This document shows positions 30,089 through 38,132 of a DNA stretch of 64,000 nt, piece by piece; positions within the stretch are counted from its first letter, which is position 1; every line of letters begins with the position of its first letter. The stretch is taken from positions 1 through 64,000 of the forward strand of contig CALKJU010000016.1 of assembly GCA_937995535.1 (NCBI GenBank), given 5' to 3'. The stretch comes from an uncultured Alphaproteobacteria bacterium (GTDB lineage Bacteria > Pseudomonadota > Alphaproteobacteria > Geminicoccales > Geminicoccaceae). Below the pieces are notes generated by a model that saw nothing but the letters and a program-made list of their open reading frames with translations, was not told the origin of the DNA and did not search any database. A program made the position numbers and the translations under genes.

Positions 30089-30607
30089 TCAAGCTGCGGG
30101 CTGCTCGCCTTCCGGCAAGATCTTGCCGATCTGATCGAGGCGCTTCTGCAGCGACAGACGGTCGAGCGAGGCGATCGGCAGCGAGACGAAAATCTTGATG
30201 CGGTTCTCGAGGAACCCGTAGATCGTGCGGAAGTGGCGCAGCATCTTGTCTTCCGGTCCCTCGAACTTGACAGGATCCTCCACGCCCCAATGGGCGGTCA
30301 TCGGCTGGCCCGGCCAGACCGGACAGACCTCGGCCGCGGCTTGGTCGCAGACCGTGAAGACGAAGTCGAGCTCGGGCGCACCGGGGCGCGCGAACTCGTC
30401 CCAGCTCTTCGAGCGCAGCGTGTCGGTCTTGAAGTTGAGCATCTGCAGCAGGCGCAGGGTCATCGGATGGATCACGCCGGTCGGGTGGCTCCCCGCCGAG
30501 TAGGCGTTGAAGCGCCCCTGCCCCCAGCGTTGCAGGGCACATTCGGCCATCACGCTTCTCGCTGAGTTCCCGGTGCACAGGAACAACACGTTGTACGGCC
30601 GATCCAT
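30089..30607 (-). CDS. arsC: Arsenate reductase, LMW-phosphatase/thioredoxin type
   Basis: A 172-residue protein of the low-molecular-weight tyrosine phosphatase fold that reduces arsenate to arsenite. The P-loop is CTGNSARS with nucleophile C11; the resolving cysteines are probably C87 (FTVCDQ) and C95 (EVCPVWPG), spaced like the S. aureus ArsC set. The C-terminal extension (DRLSLQKRLDQIGKILPE) is common in proteobacterial members. The start at 30607 has AGGGAGGGAA upstream. It follows arsR by 14 bp, so the two are cotranscribed. Confidence 0.95.
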   Translation of the reverse strand: MDRPYNVLFLCTGNSARSVMAECALQRWGQGRFNAYSAGSHPTGVIHPMTLRLLQMLNFKTDTLRSKSWDEFARPGAPELDFVFTVCDQAAAEVCPVWPGQPMTAHWGVEDPVKFEGPEDKMLRHFRTIYGFLENRIKIFVSLPIASLDRLSLQKRLDQIGKILPEGEQPAA

Positions 30608-30621
30608 GACGGTTCCCTCCC

Positions 30622-30957
30622 TCAGCAGCGGCAGTCGTCGATCAGCGCCGCGAGACCGCCGCAGATCTCGGGGTGCCCCTGGCAGCAGTCGGCGGTGAGG
30701 AAGGTCAGCAGCCGGCGCGTCCCCTCGACGTCCGCAGCGTAGATCACCTGACGCTGCAGGCGGGTCGAGCGGAGCAGGCCGGCCCGCTCGAGATGCGCGA
30801 GGTGGAACGACAATGTGGACGGCGGCACGCCGAGCCGCTCGGCGATGGCGCCCGCAGGCAGACCACTGGGCCCCTCCTCGATCAGGATGCGGAATACCCG
30901 CAACCGGGTCTCCTGGGCCAGCGCGGCCAGCGCCGTGACAGCGGCTCTCTCTTCCAT
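30622..30957 (-). CDS. arsR: ArsR family arsenic-responsive repressor (first copy)
   Basis: A 111-residue winged-helix repressor: ALAALAQETRLRVFRILIE, recognition helix GVPPSTLSFHLAHLERAGLL and wing LQRQVIYAAD. A C-terminal cysteine cluster, DCCQGHPEIC, plus a final DDCRC, is the likely As(III) site, unlike the classical CxC in the recognition region. The ATG at 30957 begins 6 nt after a candidate -10 box, so the mRNA may be leaderless; upstream open frame has no similarity. It heads the arsR-arsC-acr3-aioBA unit. Confidence 0.92.
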   Translation of the reverse strand: MEERAAVTALAALAQETRLRVFRILIEEGPSGLPAGAIAERLGVPPSTLSFHLAHLERAGLLRSTRLQRQVIYAADVEGTRRLLTFLTADCCQGHPEICGGLAALIDDCRC

Positions 30958-30963
30958 ATTTCT

Positions 30964-30992
30964 ATGATTCTCGAATTCGGTTCCCCACGCAA
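30964..30992 (-). promoter_or_regulatory. arsR promoter with embedded palindrome
   Basis: On the minus strand TTGCGT (30992-30987), a 17-bp spacer and AATCAT (30969-30964) form a sigma70-like promoter. The spacer contains the palindrome CGAATTCG (30972-30979) and the inverted repeat ATTC-TC-GAAT (30967-30976), a good place for ArsR. The arsR ATG begins 6 nt past the -10 box. A CCCAC/GTGGG hairpin (30984-30999) overlaps the -35. Assignment is by inspection. Confidence 0.5.
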
Positions 30993-31037
30993 GAGTGGGT
31001 AGCGCAGGCCTGACCTCTCCCCAATGCAAAACGGCAA

Positions 31038-31084
31038 TGACAGGAGCGTGACAGCCTTGACAGGCGTGCGCGGAAGGCTATTCA
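31038..31084 (+). promoter_or_regulatory. Promoter for arsR2-arsM with three TGACAG repeats
   Basis: A perfect TTGACA (31057-31062) is followed after 16 bp by TATTCA (31079-31084), a sigma70-like promoter reading toward the second arsR. TGACAG occurs three times in the same direction at 31038, 31049 and 31058, spaced 11 and 9 bp, about one helical turn; the last overlaps the -35 box. Such phased repeats may bind a regulator, which is inference. Confidence 0.5.
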
Positions 31085-31121
31085 TCGCCTATCGACGATC
31101 AACGATCGGACCCCGCGGGCG

Positions 31122-31454
31122 ATGGCGGATCTCGTGCTTCGTGCCGAGCGGCTCAAGGCGCTGGCGCATCCCCAGCGGCTCGCGATCCTGGAGATCCTGG
31201 CCGCGCGGGGCAGCTGCGTCTGCGGCGAGCTGGTCGCCGAGCTGCCGATCGCCCAGGCGACCGTCTCGCAGCACCTCAAGATCCTGAAGGAGGCCGGCTT
31301 CATCCGCGGCACGGTGGACGGGCCGCGGTCCTGCTACGGCCTCGACGCCGCCCTGGTCGCGACCTTCCGGAGCGAGATCGACTCCTGGCTCGCCGGCCTC
31401 GCCCGCCCGACCTGTTGTGATCCCGAGGCAGGCGACCCGGAGACCGTTCGATGA
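31122..31454 (+). CDS. arsR: ArsR family repressor with CxC metal site (second copy)
   Basis: A 110-residue ArsR/SmtB repressor: LKALAHPQRLAILEIL, then SCVCGELVAELPIAQATVSQHLKILKEAGFI. C32 and C34 sit at the start of the DNA-recognition region like the CVC motif of E. coli ArsR, so arsenite binding there should release DNA. Further cysteines at SCYG and PTCCD may add ligands. It is divergent from the first arsR and overlaps arsM (ATGA at 31451-31454), forming a regulator-methylase pair. The start has only a weak ribosome site. Confidence 0.93.
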   Translation: MADLVLRAERLKALAHPQRLAILEILAARGSCVCGELVAELPIAQATVSQHLKILKEAGFIRGTVDGPRSCYGLDAALVATFRSEIDSWLAGLARPTCCDPEAGDPETVR

Positions 31455-32263
31455 CCGACGAGGCACGACTGCACGAGCTGGTACGCGAGCGCTACGGCGC
31501 GATCGCGCGCGCTGGCACGTCCTGCTGCGGACCGTCGACCTGTTGCGGCGACGCCGCCGGGATCGGCGCCGACCTGATCGGCGACGCCTACCGCGGCGTC
31601 GAGGGCCATGTGCCCGAGGCGGACCTGGCGCTGGGCTGCGGCGTGCCGACTCGTCACGCGGGCATCCGCGCAGGCGACACCGTCCTCGATCTCGGTTCCG
31701 GCGCCGGCAACGACGTGTTCGTCGCGCGCCGCATCGTCGGCGCCTCGGGCCAGGTCATCGGTGTCGACATGACGCCCGAGATGATCGCCCGTGCCCGCGG
31801 CAACGCGGCCAAGCTCGGCTACGCCAACGTCGAGTTCCGTGAGGGCCGGATCGAGGCGCTGCCGGTCGCCGACGCCAGCGTGGACGTCGTGATCAGCAAC
31901 TGCGTCCTCAACCTCGTGCCCGACAAAGCGCGCGCGTTCGCCGAGATCCGTCGCGTGCTCCGGCCGGGCGGGCGGTTCTGCATCTCGGACATCGTCGCCA
32001 CCGGTGAGCTGCCACCGGAGATCGCCGCAGCCGCGGCGCTCCATGTCGGCTGCATCGCCGGCGCCGTTCCCGAAGACCGCTACCTCGCCATCGTCCGTGA
32101 CGCCGGCTTCACCGCCATCACCGTGGCCGAACGCAAGCCGATCGTGCTGCACGCGCAAATGCTCGCCCAGTCACTCTCCCCCGCCGCGATCGAGCGCCTC
32201 CGCGCCTCCGGCGTCGGGCTGGCCAGCATCACCCTGGTGGCGACGCGCCCGCGCGCCGCGTGA
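31451..32263 (+). CDS. arsM: Arsenite S-adenosylmethionine methyltransferase
   Basis: A 270-residue SAM-dependent methyltransferase that converts arsenite to methylated, partly volatile arsenicals. The SAM motif is DLGSGAGND (80-88). As-binding cysteines of the family correspond to C63 (LGCGVPT), C151 (SNCVLNL) and C201 (GCIAGA); an extra N-terminal SCCGPSTCCG (24-33) is typical of bacterial ArsM. The start overlaps the arsR2 stop. It is convergent with a PRC-barrel gene across a GC hairpin. Confidence 0.96.
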   Translation: MTDEARLHELVRERYGAIARAGTSCCGPSTCCGDAAGIGADLIGDAYRGVEGHVPEADLALGCGVPTRHAGIRAGDTVLDLGSGAGNDVFVARRIVGASGQVIGVDMTPEMIARARGNAAKLGYANVEFREGRIEALPVADASVDVVISNCVLNLVPDKARAFAEIRRVLRPGGRFCISDIVATGELPPEIAAAAALHVGCIAGAVPEDRYLAIVRDAGFTAITVAERKPIVLHAQMLAQSLSPAAIERLRASGVGLASITLVATRPRAA

Positions 32264-32269
32264 GCGGGC

Positions 32270-32297
32270 GGGAGAGCCGGCTCCGGCCCGCTCTCCC
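32270..32297. terminator. Hairpin between convergent arsM and PRC-barrel genes
   Basis: GGGAGAG (32270-32276) pairs with CTCTCCC (32291-32297), with extra GCC/GGC pairing inside, in the 47-bp space between two convergent stop codons. On the plus strand a pyrimidine tract TCTCTCCCTTC follows. It may terminate both directions, but the T content is poor. Confidence 0.4.
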
Positions 32298-32310
32298 TCT
32301 CTCCCTTCAC

Positions 32311-32691
32311 TCAGAGCCGGTAGTAGTCGTCGATCCGTCGACCATAGGCCGGGTCGGTCCAGGCCGGCGCCTCACCGTCGGCATAGTGCGGTGCGTCGCG
32401 CAGCCGATCCTTGTCGACGTCGACGACGTAGCCGTCGAGGCGGGTGTCGTAGTTCAGCGCCTGCCACGGCAGTGGGTGGTAGCTGCGGCCGATGCCGAGG
32501 AACCCGCCGAACGACATCACGGCGTAGCGCACCTGCCCCGAGCGCTTGTCGATCATCAGGTTGTGCACCGCGCCGAGATGCTCGCCGGCCGGGTTGTAGA
32601 CGTCCGTGCCTTCGACCTTGTCCGAGGCGATCAGGCTCGCGGTCTCCTCCCGGGCCATGGTCTCCTGCTCCGGCTCCATCGCTGTCCGCAT
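32311..32691 (-). CDS. PRC-barrel domain protein
   Basis: A 126-residue protein with a PRC-barrel in residues 20-90: LIASDKVEGTDVYNPAGEHLG, NLMIDKRSGQVRYAVMSFGG, YHPLPWQALNYD. The C-terminal tail ends in a Tyr/Arg-rich RRIDDYYRL. In alphaproteobacteria such small PRC-barrel proteins are general stress or envelope proteins of unknown mechanism. The ATG at 32691 has a GGGAGAA site; an upstream open frame has no similarity. Not obviously part of the arsenic island. Confidence 0.88.
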   Translation of the reverse strand: MRTAMEPEQETMAREETASLIASDKVEGTDVYNPAGEHLGAVHNLMIDKRSGQVRYAVMSFGGFLGIGRSYHPLPWQALNYDTRLDGYVVDVDKDRLRDAPHYADGEAPAWTDPAYGRRIDDYYRL

Positions 32692-32874
32692 GTGGCTTCT
32701 CCCTTCAGCGGTTCGAGGCCCCTTGAACGGGGCTCGGCATGCTCGGGTTCCATCGCTTCTCGCTCGCGCTGTGGCCTCGCAACCCCTACGTTCGCTGCTG
32801 TTTCGTGCCGGCCGCGCCGGCGCGGCCCCCACCGAGGCCGGCCCTACCGGCCCACAGCTTCAGGGTGCGCCGAC

Positions 32875-33543
32875 ATGCACCTCACCCTCGTCATCGGCTC
32901 GCCCCACCTGTCCTCCTGGTCGTTGCGCGCCTGGTTGGTCCTGCGCCGCTCCGGGCTGGCCTTCGACGAAGTGATCGTCGATCTGCGCCGGCCCGACCGG
33001 GCCGAGCGGATCGCGCGATGGTCGCCGTCGGGAAAGCTGCCGGTCCTGCTGGTCGGCGACTGGCCGGTCTGGGACAGCCTCGCGATCGCCGAGCTGGTGG
33101 CCGAGGGCGAGCGTACGCTGTGGCCGGACGCCGTTCCCGACCGCGCCCTGGCCCGCTCGCTCTGCGCCGAGATGCACAGCGGCTTCGCCGACCTGCGCAC
33201 GTTCCTGCCGATGGACTTCCTCGCCCGGTTCTCGCCGCCGGGGCGGCTACTGGCCGGCGTCGCCCGCGACATCGCCCGGATCGAGGCGATCTGGACCGAC
33301 TGCCGCCAACGCTACGCCGCGGACGGACCGTTCCTGTTCGGACGCTTCACCGTCGCCGATGCGATGTTCGCGCCGGTTGTCTCGCGCTTCGTCACCTATG
33401 CGGTCGAGCTGGGTACGGCAGCCGCCGACTATGTGGCGACGATCCAGGCACTGCCCGAGTGGTCGGCATGGGCCGACCGCGCCGCCCGCCACCTCGCGCC
33501 GGCCCCTGAGGTGCCTCGGACCCGCGAGCTCGACCCGGCGTGA
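32875..33543 (+). CDS. Glutathione S-transferase family protein
   Basis: A 222-residue GST-like protein. The thioredoxin-fold half (1-80) shows SPHLSSWSLRAWLVLRRSGL and SPSGKLPVLLVGDWPVWDSLAI, with the conserved cis-Pro loop and Ser as likely glutathione-activating residue; the helical half follows. It is a paralogue of the larger GST-like gene at 60.7-61.6 kb, with which it shares the same opening pattern. Substrate unknown. Convergent with rppH, 6 bp apart. Confidence 0.9.
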   Translation: MHLTLVIGSPHLSSWSLRAWLVLRRSGLAFDEVIVDLRRPDRAERIARWSPSGKLPVLLVGDWPVWDSLAIAELVAEGERTLWPDAVPDRALARSLCAEMHSGFADLRTFLPMDFLARFSPPGRLLAGVARDIARIEAIWTDCRQRYAADGPFLFGRFTVADAMFAPVVSRFVTYAVELGTAAADYVATIQALPEWSAWADRAARHLAPAPEVPRTRELDPA

Positions 33544-33549
33544 GCCGCC

Positions 33550-34041
33550 TCAGCGCCAGAGATCGCGGAACTCGTCGACCACGCTGAGATAGACGTCGCG
33601 CTTGAACGGCACGATCACCTGCGGCAGCCAGACCGGCTCGATCCACTGCCAGGCGCGGAACTCGGGGTGCTCGCCGTCGACGCGGATCTCCTCGTCAGCA
33701 CCCTCGAAGCGGAAGGCGAGCCAGAGCTGGGTCTGCCCGCGATAGCGCCCGCCCCACATCCGCCGCGCGAGATCCGCCGGCAGGTCGTAGGAGCGCCAGA
33801 CCTTGCTCGAGGCAAGATGCGTGGCGCGGTCGGTCCCGATCTCCTCGCGCATCTCGCGGCGCGCCGCGACCACCGGATCCTCGCCCGGATCGATCCCGCC
33901 CTGCGGCATCTGCCACGCCTTGCCGCCGACGTCGGCGCGCTGGCCCACGAAGACGCGCCGCTGCCCGCGATCGAGCAGGAAGATCCCGACGCACGGCCGG
34001 TAGCCGACGACGGGCGTGTCGGAGTGCTGCGCCCCGCCCAT
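33550..34041 (-). CDS. rppH: RNA pyrophosphohydrolase
   Basis: A 163-residue Nudix enzyme that removes pyrophosphate from the 5' triphosphate end of mRNA and so starts its decay. It opens GYRPCVGIFLLDRGQRRVFVG, and the Nudix box runs GGIDPGEDP...RREMREEIG with all conserved Glu, Arg and Gly. The end, VWLPQVIVPFKRDVYLSVVDEF, is diagnostic of RppH. The start overlaps the yibQ stop. ctpA-yibQ-rppH is a conserved alphaproteobacterial order. Confidence 0.96.
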   Translation of the reverse strand: MGGAQHSDTPVVGYRPCVGIFLLDRGQRRVFVGQRADVGGKAWQMPQGGIDPGEDPVVAARREMREEIGTDRATHLASSKVWRSYDLPADLARRMWGGRYRGQTQLWLAFRFEGADEEIRVDGEHPEFRAWQWIEPVWLPQVIVPFKRDVYLSVVDEFRDLWR

Positions 34042-34883
34042 CAGCCGGCCACCCGGAGGACGTTCGCGCCGTCGGCCTGCGTCCGGCTGGGCGGCCGGAG
34101 CGCCAGCCCCAGCGCGTCGAGCCCGCCGAGCCAGCCGGCGACGCGATTCACCGTCATCGGAAACGCGGTGACGAAGCCCAGTCCCGCACCCTGGTCCCGC
34201 GCCGCCGCGACGAGCGCGGCCAGGCCGCTCTCGATCGCCTCGGGGCTGAGGTCGGCCTCCAGCGGACCTGCCGCCGATCGGTAGCGCAGACCCGCCGTCG
34301 CGGCGATCGGCTCGAGGGCGCGCCCGCCGAGTTCGACGAACACGAGGCCGCGCGCCGCCAGCGCGGCCGCGACGGGCGCGAAGGCCTCGGGCGCGCGGGC
34401 GAACGCGCCGGCAGCCGCCACCACTCCGATCGGCGGCGCCCCGGGCACGGCCAGCACCGCGTCGAGGCGTCGCCTGTTGCTCGCCGCATCGGCGGCCGGA
34501 CGGAGCGCGAGCGGCCCTTGATCGACCCGCTCGGGGTCGAGCGCCTCCAGCGGCAGCTCGAGGTAGACCTCGTGCCCGTCAGCGGCCGCGGCCGCCATCC
34601 AGCGTGCGGTATCCGTACCGTAGGGCGAGAAGGCGAGGCCCACGGCCGCAGGCAGCCCGATCGCCGCCCGTGTCTCCGCCGCCGTGCCCCCGAGCCCGGT
34701 GACGATCAGCCCGACCACGTTCGGCGCCGGGTCGGGCGGGAGAGGCGGCGCGAGCGGCAAGGCGCCTGCCGATGTCGCCTCCGGCGGCGGCGCCCGGAGC
34801 ACGGCGAGGCCGCCGGCGCCGAGCAAGGCGAGGCCGAGCGCCCCGGCGATCGCCCACGGCAGTCGTGCGGCGGTCACTCCCAC
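34041..34883 (-). CDS. Divergent polysaccharide deacetylase (YibQ family)
   Basis: About 280 residues: an N-terminal membrane anchor (PWAIAGALGLALLGAGGLAVL), a Pro-rich linker, and the deacetylase-like domain NVVGLIVTGLGGTAAETRAAIGLP, AFSPYGTDTARWMAAAAADGHEVYLELPLEA, RSAAGPLEADLSPEAIESGL. YibQ proteins have the fold of polysaccharide deacetylases and are linked to murein metabolism together with EnvC and CtpA. The exact start is uncertain: GTG at 34883 or 34877, or a TTG overlapping the ctpA stop. It lies between ctpA and rppH. Confidence 0.85.
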   Translation of the reverse strand: MGVTAARLPWAIAGALGLALLGAGGLAVLRAPPPEATSAGALPLAPPLPPDPAPNVVGLIVTGLGGTAAETRAAIGLPAAVGLAFSPYGTDTARWMAAAAADGHEVYLELPLEALDPERVDQGPLALRPAADAASNRRRLDAVLAVPGAPPIGVVAAAGAFARAPEAFAPVAAALAARGLVFVELGGRALEPIAATAGLRYRSAAGPLEADLSPEAIESGLAALVAAARDQGAGLGFVTAFPMTVNRVAGWLGGLDALGLALRPPSRTQADGANVLRVAG

Positions 34884-34909
34884 CGGACGCCCGAACTCGC
34901 CCTCACCCC

Positions 34910-36202
34910 TCAACGGCTCGCCGTCGCCCGGCCCTCGTACAACGCGATCCCGCGCAGCAGGTCGAGCGCGCGGGCGAGTTGGTAGTCGGTGGCGTCGATG
35001 GTCTCGCCGTCGACCTCGACGTCGGTCCCACCCTGGTCGTTGTCGAGCCGGCGGCGCAGATCGGCCTCGCGCCGTCCCGAGGTGTCGTCGAGCAGCTCGA
35101 CATTGGCCTGGTGCACCTCGATGTCCGGGTCGATGCCCTTGGCCTGGATCGACGTGCCGGCTGGTGTGTAGTAGCGCGCGGTGGTGAGGCGGATCGCGCC
35201 CTGGCCCGAGATCGGCATGATCGTCTGCACCGAGCCCTTGCCGAACGACGGCGTACCCATGACGATCGCGCGGCGGTGATCCTGCAGCGCCCCGGCGACG
35301 ATCTCCGAGGCCGACGCCGAGCCACCGTTGATCAGGACCACGATCGGCAGCCCGTCGGCCGCGTCGCCCGGCCGCGCGTTGTAGCGCTGGATGCTGTCCG
35401 CGCGGCGACCGCGGGTCGAGACGATCTCGCCCTTGTCCAGGAACCCGTCGGCCACCGCGATCGCCTGGTCGAGAAGGCCGCCGGGATTGTTGCGCAGATC
35501 GAGCACGACCCCACGGAGCGGACCCTTGCTCTTCTTCTTCAGCCCCTCCAGCTGCTCGAGCATCATCGAGCCGGTCTGCTCGTTGAACGTGGTGAGGCGG
35601 ATATAGGCGATGTCCCCTTCCAGGCGTGCCCGGACCGGCGAGATCTTGATCACCGCGCGCAACAGGTTGACTTCGAACGGCTCCTCGCGGCCCTCCCGCA
35701 CCAGTCGCAGGCCGATCTTGCTGTCGACCGGGCCGCGCATCTTCTCGACCGCCTCGCTGAGCGTCAGGCCGAGCACCGGCTCGCCGTCGATGTGGGTGAT
35801 CAGGTCGCCGGCGGCGATGCCGGCACGGAAGGCCGGCGTGTCGTCGATCGGCGAGACGACCTTGACCAGCCCGTTCTCCATCGTGACCTCGATGCCGAGC
35901 CCGCCGAACTCGCCGCGGGTCTGCACCTGCATGTCGCGATACTTGTCGGCATTGAGGTAGCTCGAGTGCGGATCGAGCGCCGCCAGCATCCCGTCGATGG
36001 CCGCCTCGATCAGCCGCTCGTCGGTCACCTCCTCGACGTACTCGGCGCGCACCCGCTCGAACACGTCGCCGAACAGCTTGAGCGAGCGGAACGTATCGGA
36101 CGAGGCCGACTGCGCCTCGCGCCCGACGCCGGCGGCCAGGGTCGCACCGAGGACGACACCAACGAGCACCGCCGCCGTCGTGCTGAGGAGCTTCCAACGC
36201 AT
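34910..36202 (-). CDS. ctpA: Carboxy-terminal processing protease, S41 family
   Basis: A 430-residue periplasmic protease with a signal/anchor at 4-28. A PDZ domain (about 95-170; GLGIEVTMENGLVKVVSPIDDTPA) is followed by the S41 catalytic core with the serine in NGGSASASEIVAG and the lysine in SFGKGSVQT. It cleaves C-terminal tails of envelope proteins, often murein hydrolases. ATG at 36202 preferred (GAGGTGG upstream); a TTG two codons earlier is possible. Upstream, where envC is often found, there is a tolC gene instead. Confidence 0.95.
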   Translation of the reverse strand: MRWKLLSTTAAVLVGVVLGATLAAGVGREAQSASSDTFRSLKLFGDVFERVRAEYVEEVTDERLIEAAIDGMLAALDPHSSYLNADKYRDMQVQTRGEFGGLGIEVTMENGLVKVVSPIDDTPAFRAGIAAGDLITHIDGEPVLGLTLSEAVEKMRGPVDSKIGLRLVREGREEPFEVNLLRAVIKISPVRARLEGDIAYIRLTTFNEQTGSMMLEQLEGLKKKSKGPLRGVVLDLRNNPGGLLDQAIAVADGFLDKGEIVSTRGRRADSIQRYNARPGDAADGLPIVVLINGGSASASEIVAGALQDHRRAIVMGTPSFGKGSVQTIMPISGQGAIRLTTARYYTPAGTSIQAKGIDPDIEVHQANVELLDDTSGRREADLRRRLDNDQGGTDVEVDGETIDATDYQLARALDLLRGIALYEGRATASR

Positions 36203-36323
36203 CGACAACCCACCTCATCTTGGCCGGCGCGACGGCACGGCAAGGTTGACGCCACCTCCAGGCGCCACACGGGCAAGCTGGAAGTAGCCAGACCGTGATG
36301 ATATTCGGACGGCGGTCAAGCGA

Positions 36324-37847
36324 TCAAGAGCGGCCCCCGAGGACCTTGCTGAGGTCCGGTGCGTCGGCGGGCGGCTCGCCGGCTTTCTCCCCACGCAGCG
36401 GGCGCGGCTCGGCACGCGGGTCGCGCAGCGGCGCGGTCTTCGCGCGTACAGCGTCCGGCGTCTGCACGTCGGCGGGGGTGCGGTAGATCGACACCGCCTC
36501 GCGCGGCGTAGGGATGTCGAGGGTCGCGAGCAACGTCCCGGTCACCGCCAGGACCCTGTAGACGGCGAACCGCTCGGTGAACTCGGCCGTGACGAGGGCC
36601 GTCCGGGCGACGAACAGCTCGTTCTCGGCGTCGAGCAGATCGAGCAGGCTGCGCAGCCCGATCTCGAACTGCTGGGCGTAGGCGTCGCGGGTCAGCCTTT
36701 GCGCCTCGGCGCGGGCCCGCAGCGCCGCGACGCGCGCGCGCGCCGTCTCCAGCGCGTTCCAGGAGAAGCGCGCCTCCTCGGCGGCCTTGCGCCGCGCCAC
36801 CTCGAGCTTCGCCCGGTTCTCGTTGCTGCGGTGGAACGCCTCGCGCTCGCGGGCGATGTCGCCGCTGCCGCGGTACAGGTTGTAACGCAGCACGAGCAGC
36901 GCCGAAGCGCCGACGTCGTTGCCCTCGTCGCCGTCGATGTCTTTCCCCGCCGTGCCGGTCAGCTCGACGTCCAAGCGCGGATAGAAGCCGGCCCGGGAGC
37001 CGCGTAGCTCGGCCGCCGCCACGTCGACGTCGGAGGCGGCGATCTTGACCGTAGGACTCTGCACCGAGGCGAGGTCGGCGGCGGAGTCGCCGTCGCGCGG
37101 CAGGGCCGCCACCGGCGGTGCGTCGAGGTCGAGCTCCTCGGCACCCTGGCCGACGACGCGCAGGTAGGTCGCCTTGGCGTCGGCGAGCCGGCCGCGCGCC
37201 TCGGCGAGCACGGCCTCGGTCTGTGCGATGCGTGCCTCGGTCTGCCGCACGTCGGCGATGTCGCCGGTGCCGCCACGCTCCAGCTCGCGCACCTGGCGCA
37301 GGATCTCGCGGTGCGCCGCGACGTTCGCCTCGGCCAGCCGGACCAGCTCGATGTTGCGCAGCACGTCGAGATGCGCCTCGGTGGCGTTGAGCGCGACGAA
37401 CTCGGCCGCCTCCTCGACACGGTAGCTGGCGCTGTTGACCCGCGCGGTCTGCCGCTCGACCTCGCTGCGCGCCTCCCAGCCATCCCACAGCATCTGCGAC
37501 AGCTTGAGCTGGACCTCGCGGCGCAGCAGCGTCTCCTCGCCGCTCGAGCGGCGATCATTGTCGCGGGTCGTTGCGTCGTCCGTGTATTCGGGTCCGGCCG
37601 CCGCACGCAGGTCGATGGACGGCAGGTAGAGAGCGCGCGCCTGGCGCAGCTCCTGATCGACCGCGAGCCGGTCCGCGCGGACCACGCCGATGTCCGGGTT
37701 GCTGGCGATCGCCGCGCGGATGCTGTCGGCCAGCGTCGCCGCCCATACCGGCGTCCCGACGAGCAGTGGAGCCGCAGAGGCGAGGAGCATGGCGAGGCGC
37801 CGCAGGCGCACTGGGGACCCACGGTGAACCAGGGCGGTGGTCCTCAT
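36324..37847 (-). CDS. TolC-family outer membrane channel
   Basis: A 507-residue outer-membrane efflux protein with signal peptide (1-36, cleavage near VWAATL). Two OEP repeats are seen: SIRAAIASNPDIGVVRADR and later SPTVKIAASDVDVAAAELRGSRAGFYPRLDV, with coiled-coil helices between. The C-terminal ~50 residues are Pro/Arg-rich and disordered-looking. Divergent from the LapB/LapC genes 285 bp away, so it should be the exit pore of that type I secretion system. Confidence 0.92.
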   Translation of the reverse strand: MRTTALVHRGSPVRLRRLAMLLASAAPLLVGTPVWAATLADSIRAAIASNPDIGVVRADRLAVDQELRQARALYLPSIDLRAAAGPEYTDDATTRDNDRRSSGEETLLRREVQLKLSQMLWDGWEARSEVERQTARVNSASYRVEEAAEFVALNATEAHLDVLRNIELVRLAEANVAAHREILRQVRELERGGTGDIADVRQTEARIAQTEAVLAEARGRLADAKATYLRVVGQGAEELDLDAPPVAALPRDGDSAADLASVQSPTVKIAASDVDVAAAELRGSRAGFYPRLDVELTGTAGKDIDGDEGNDVGASALLVLRYNLYRGSGDIAREREAFHRSNENRAKLEVARRKAAEEARFSWNALETARARVAALRARAEAQRLTRDAYAQQFEIGLRSLLDLLDAENELFVARTALVTAEFTERFAVYRVLAVTGTLLATLDIPTPREAVSIYRTPADVQTPDAVRAKTAPLRDPRAEPRPLRGEKAGEPPADAPDLSKVLGGRS

Positions 37848-38016
37848 GTCGCGCTGCGATCCCCCTGACGTGCCTTGCGCCGCCGCCCGACGGGAGGCGG
37901 ATCCTCGACCCGATCGCGCTCGGACGAGCCAGCCGCCGCCAGGACGGCGCTGACACCGCAGCCTCCGGGGCGCACGGGCCTCGACGTTCGTCTACGCCCC
38001 AGGTGGGCGAATTGGA

Positions 38017-38040
38017 AGTTGAGCGACCGCGAGTTGAGCG
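38017..38040. repeat. Direct repeat in the tolC/lapB divergent intergenic region
   Basis: AGTTGAGCG occurs twice (38017-38025 and 38032-38040), 15 bp apart, in the 285-bp region between the divergent tolC and lapB-like genes. It may be a regulator site or chance. I see no clear promoter boxes elsewhere in 37848-38132. Confidence 0.3.
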
Positions 38041-38132
38041 CAGCTGGATCGGCTGTGGCCGGCCGATCACACCTCCAAACCCCGGCGTCGGAAGCTGATG
38101 CAGACCGGTCACGTGCAAGGCAGAATGATCGC

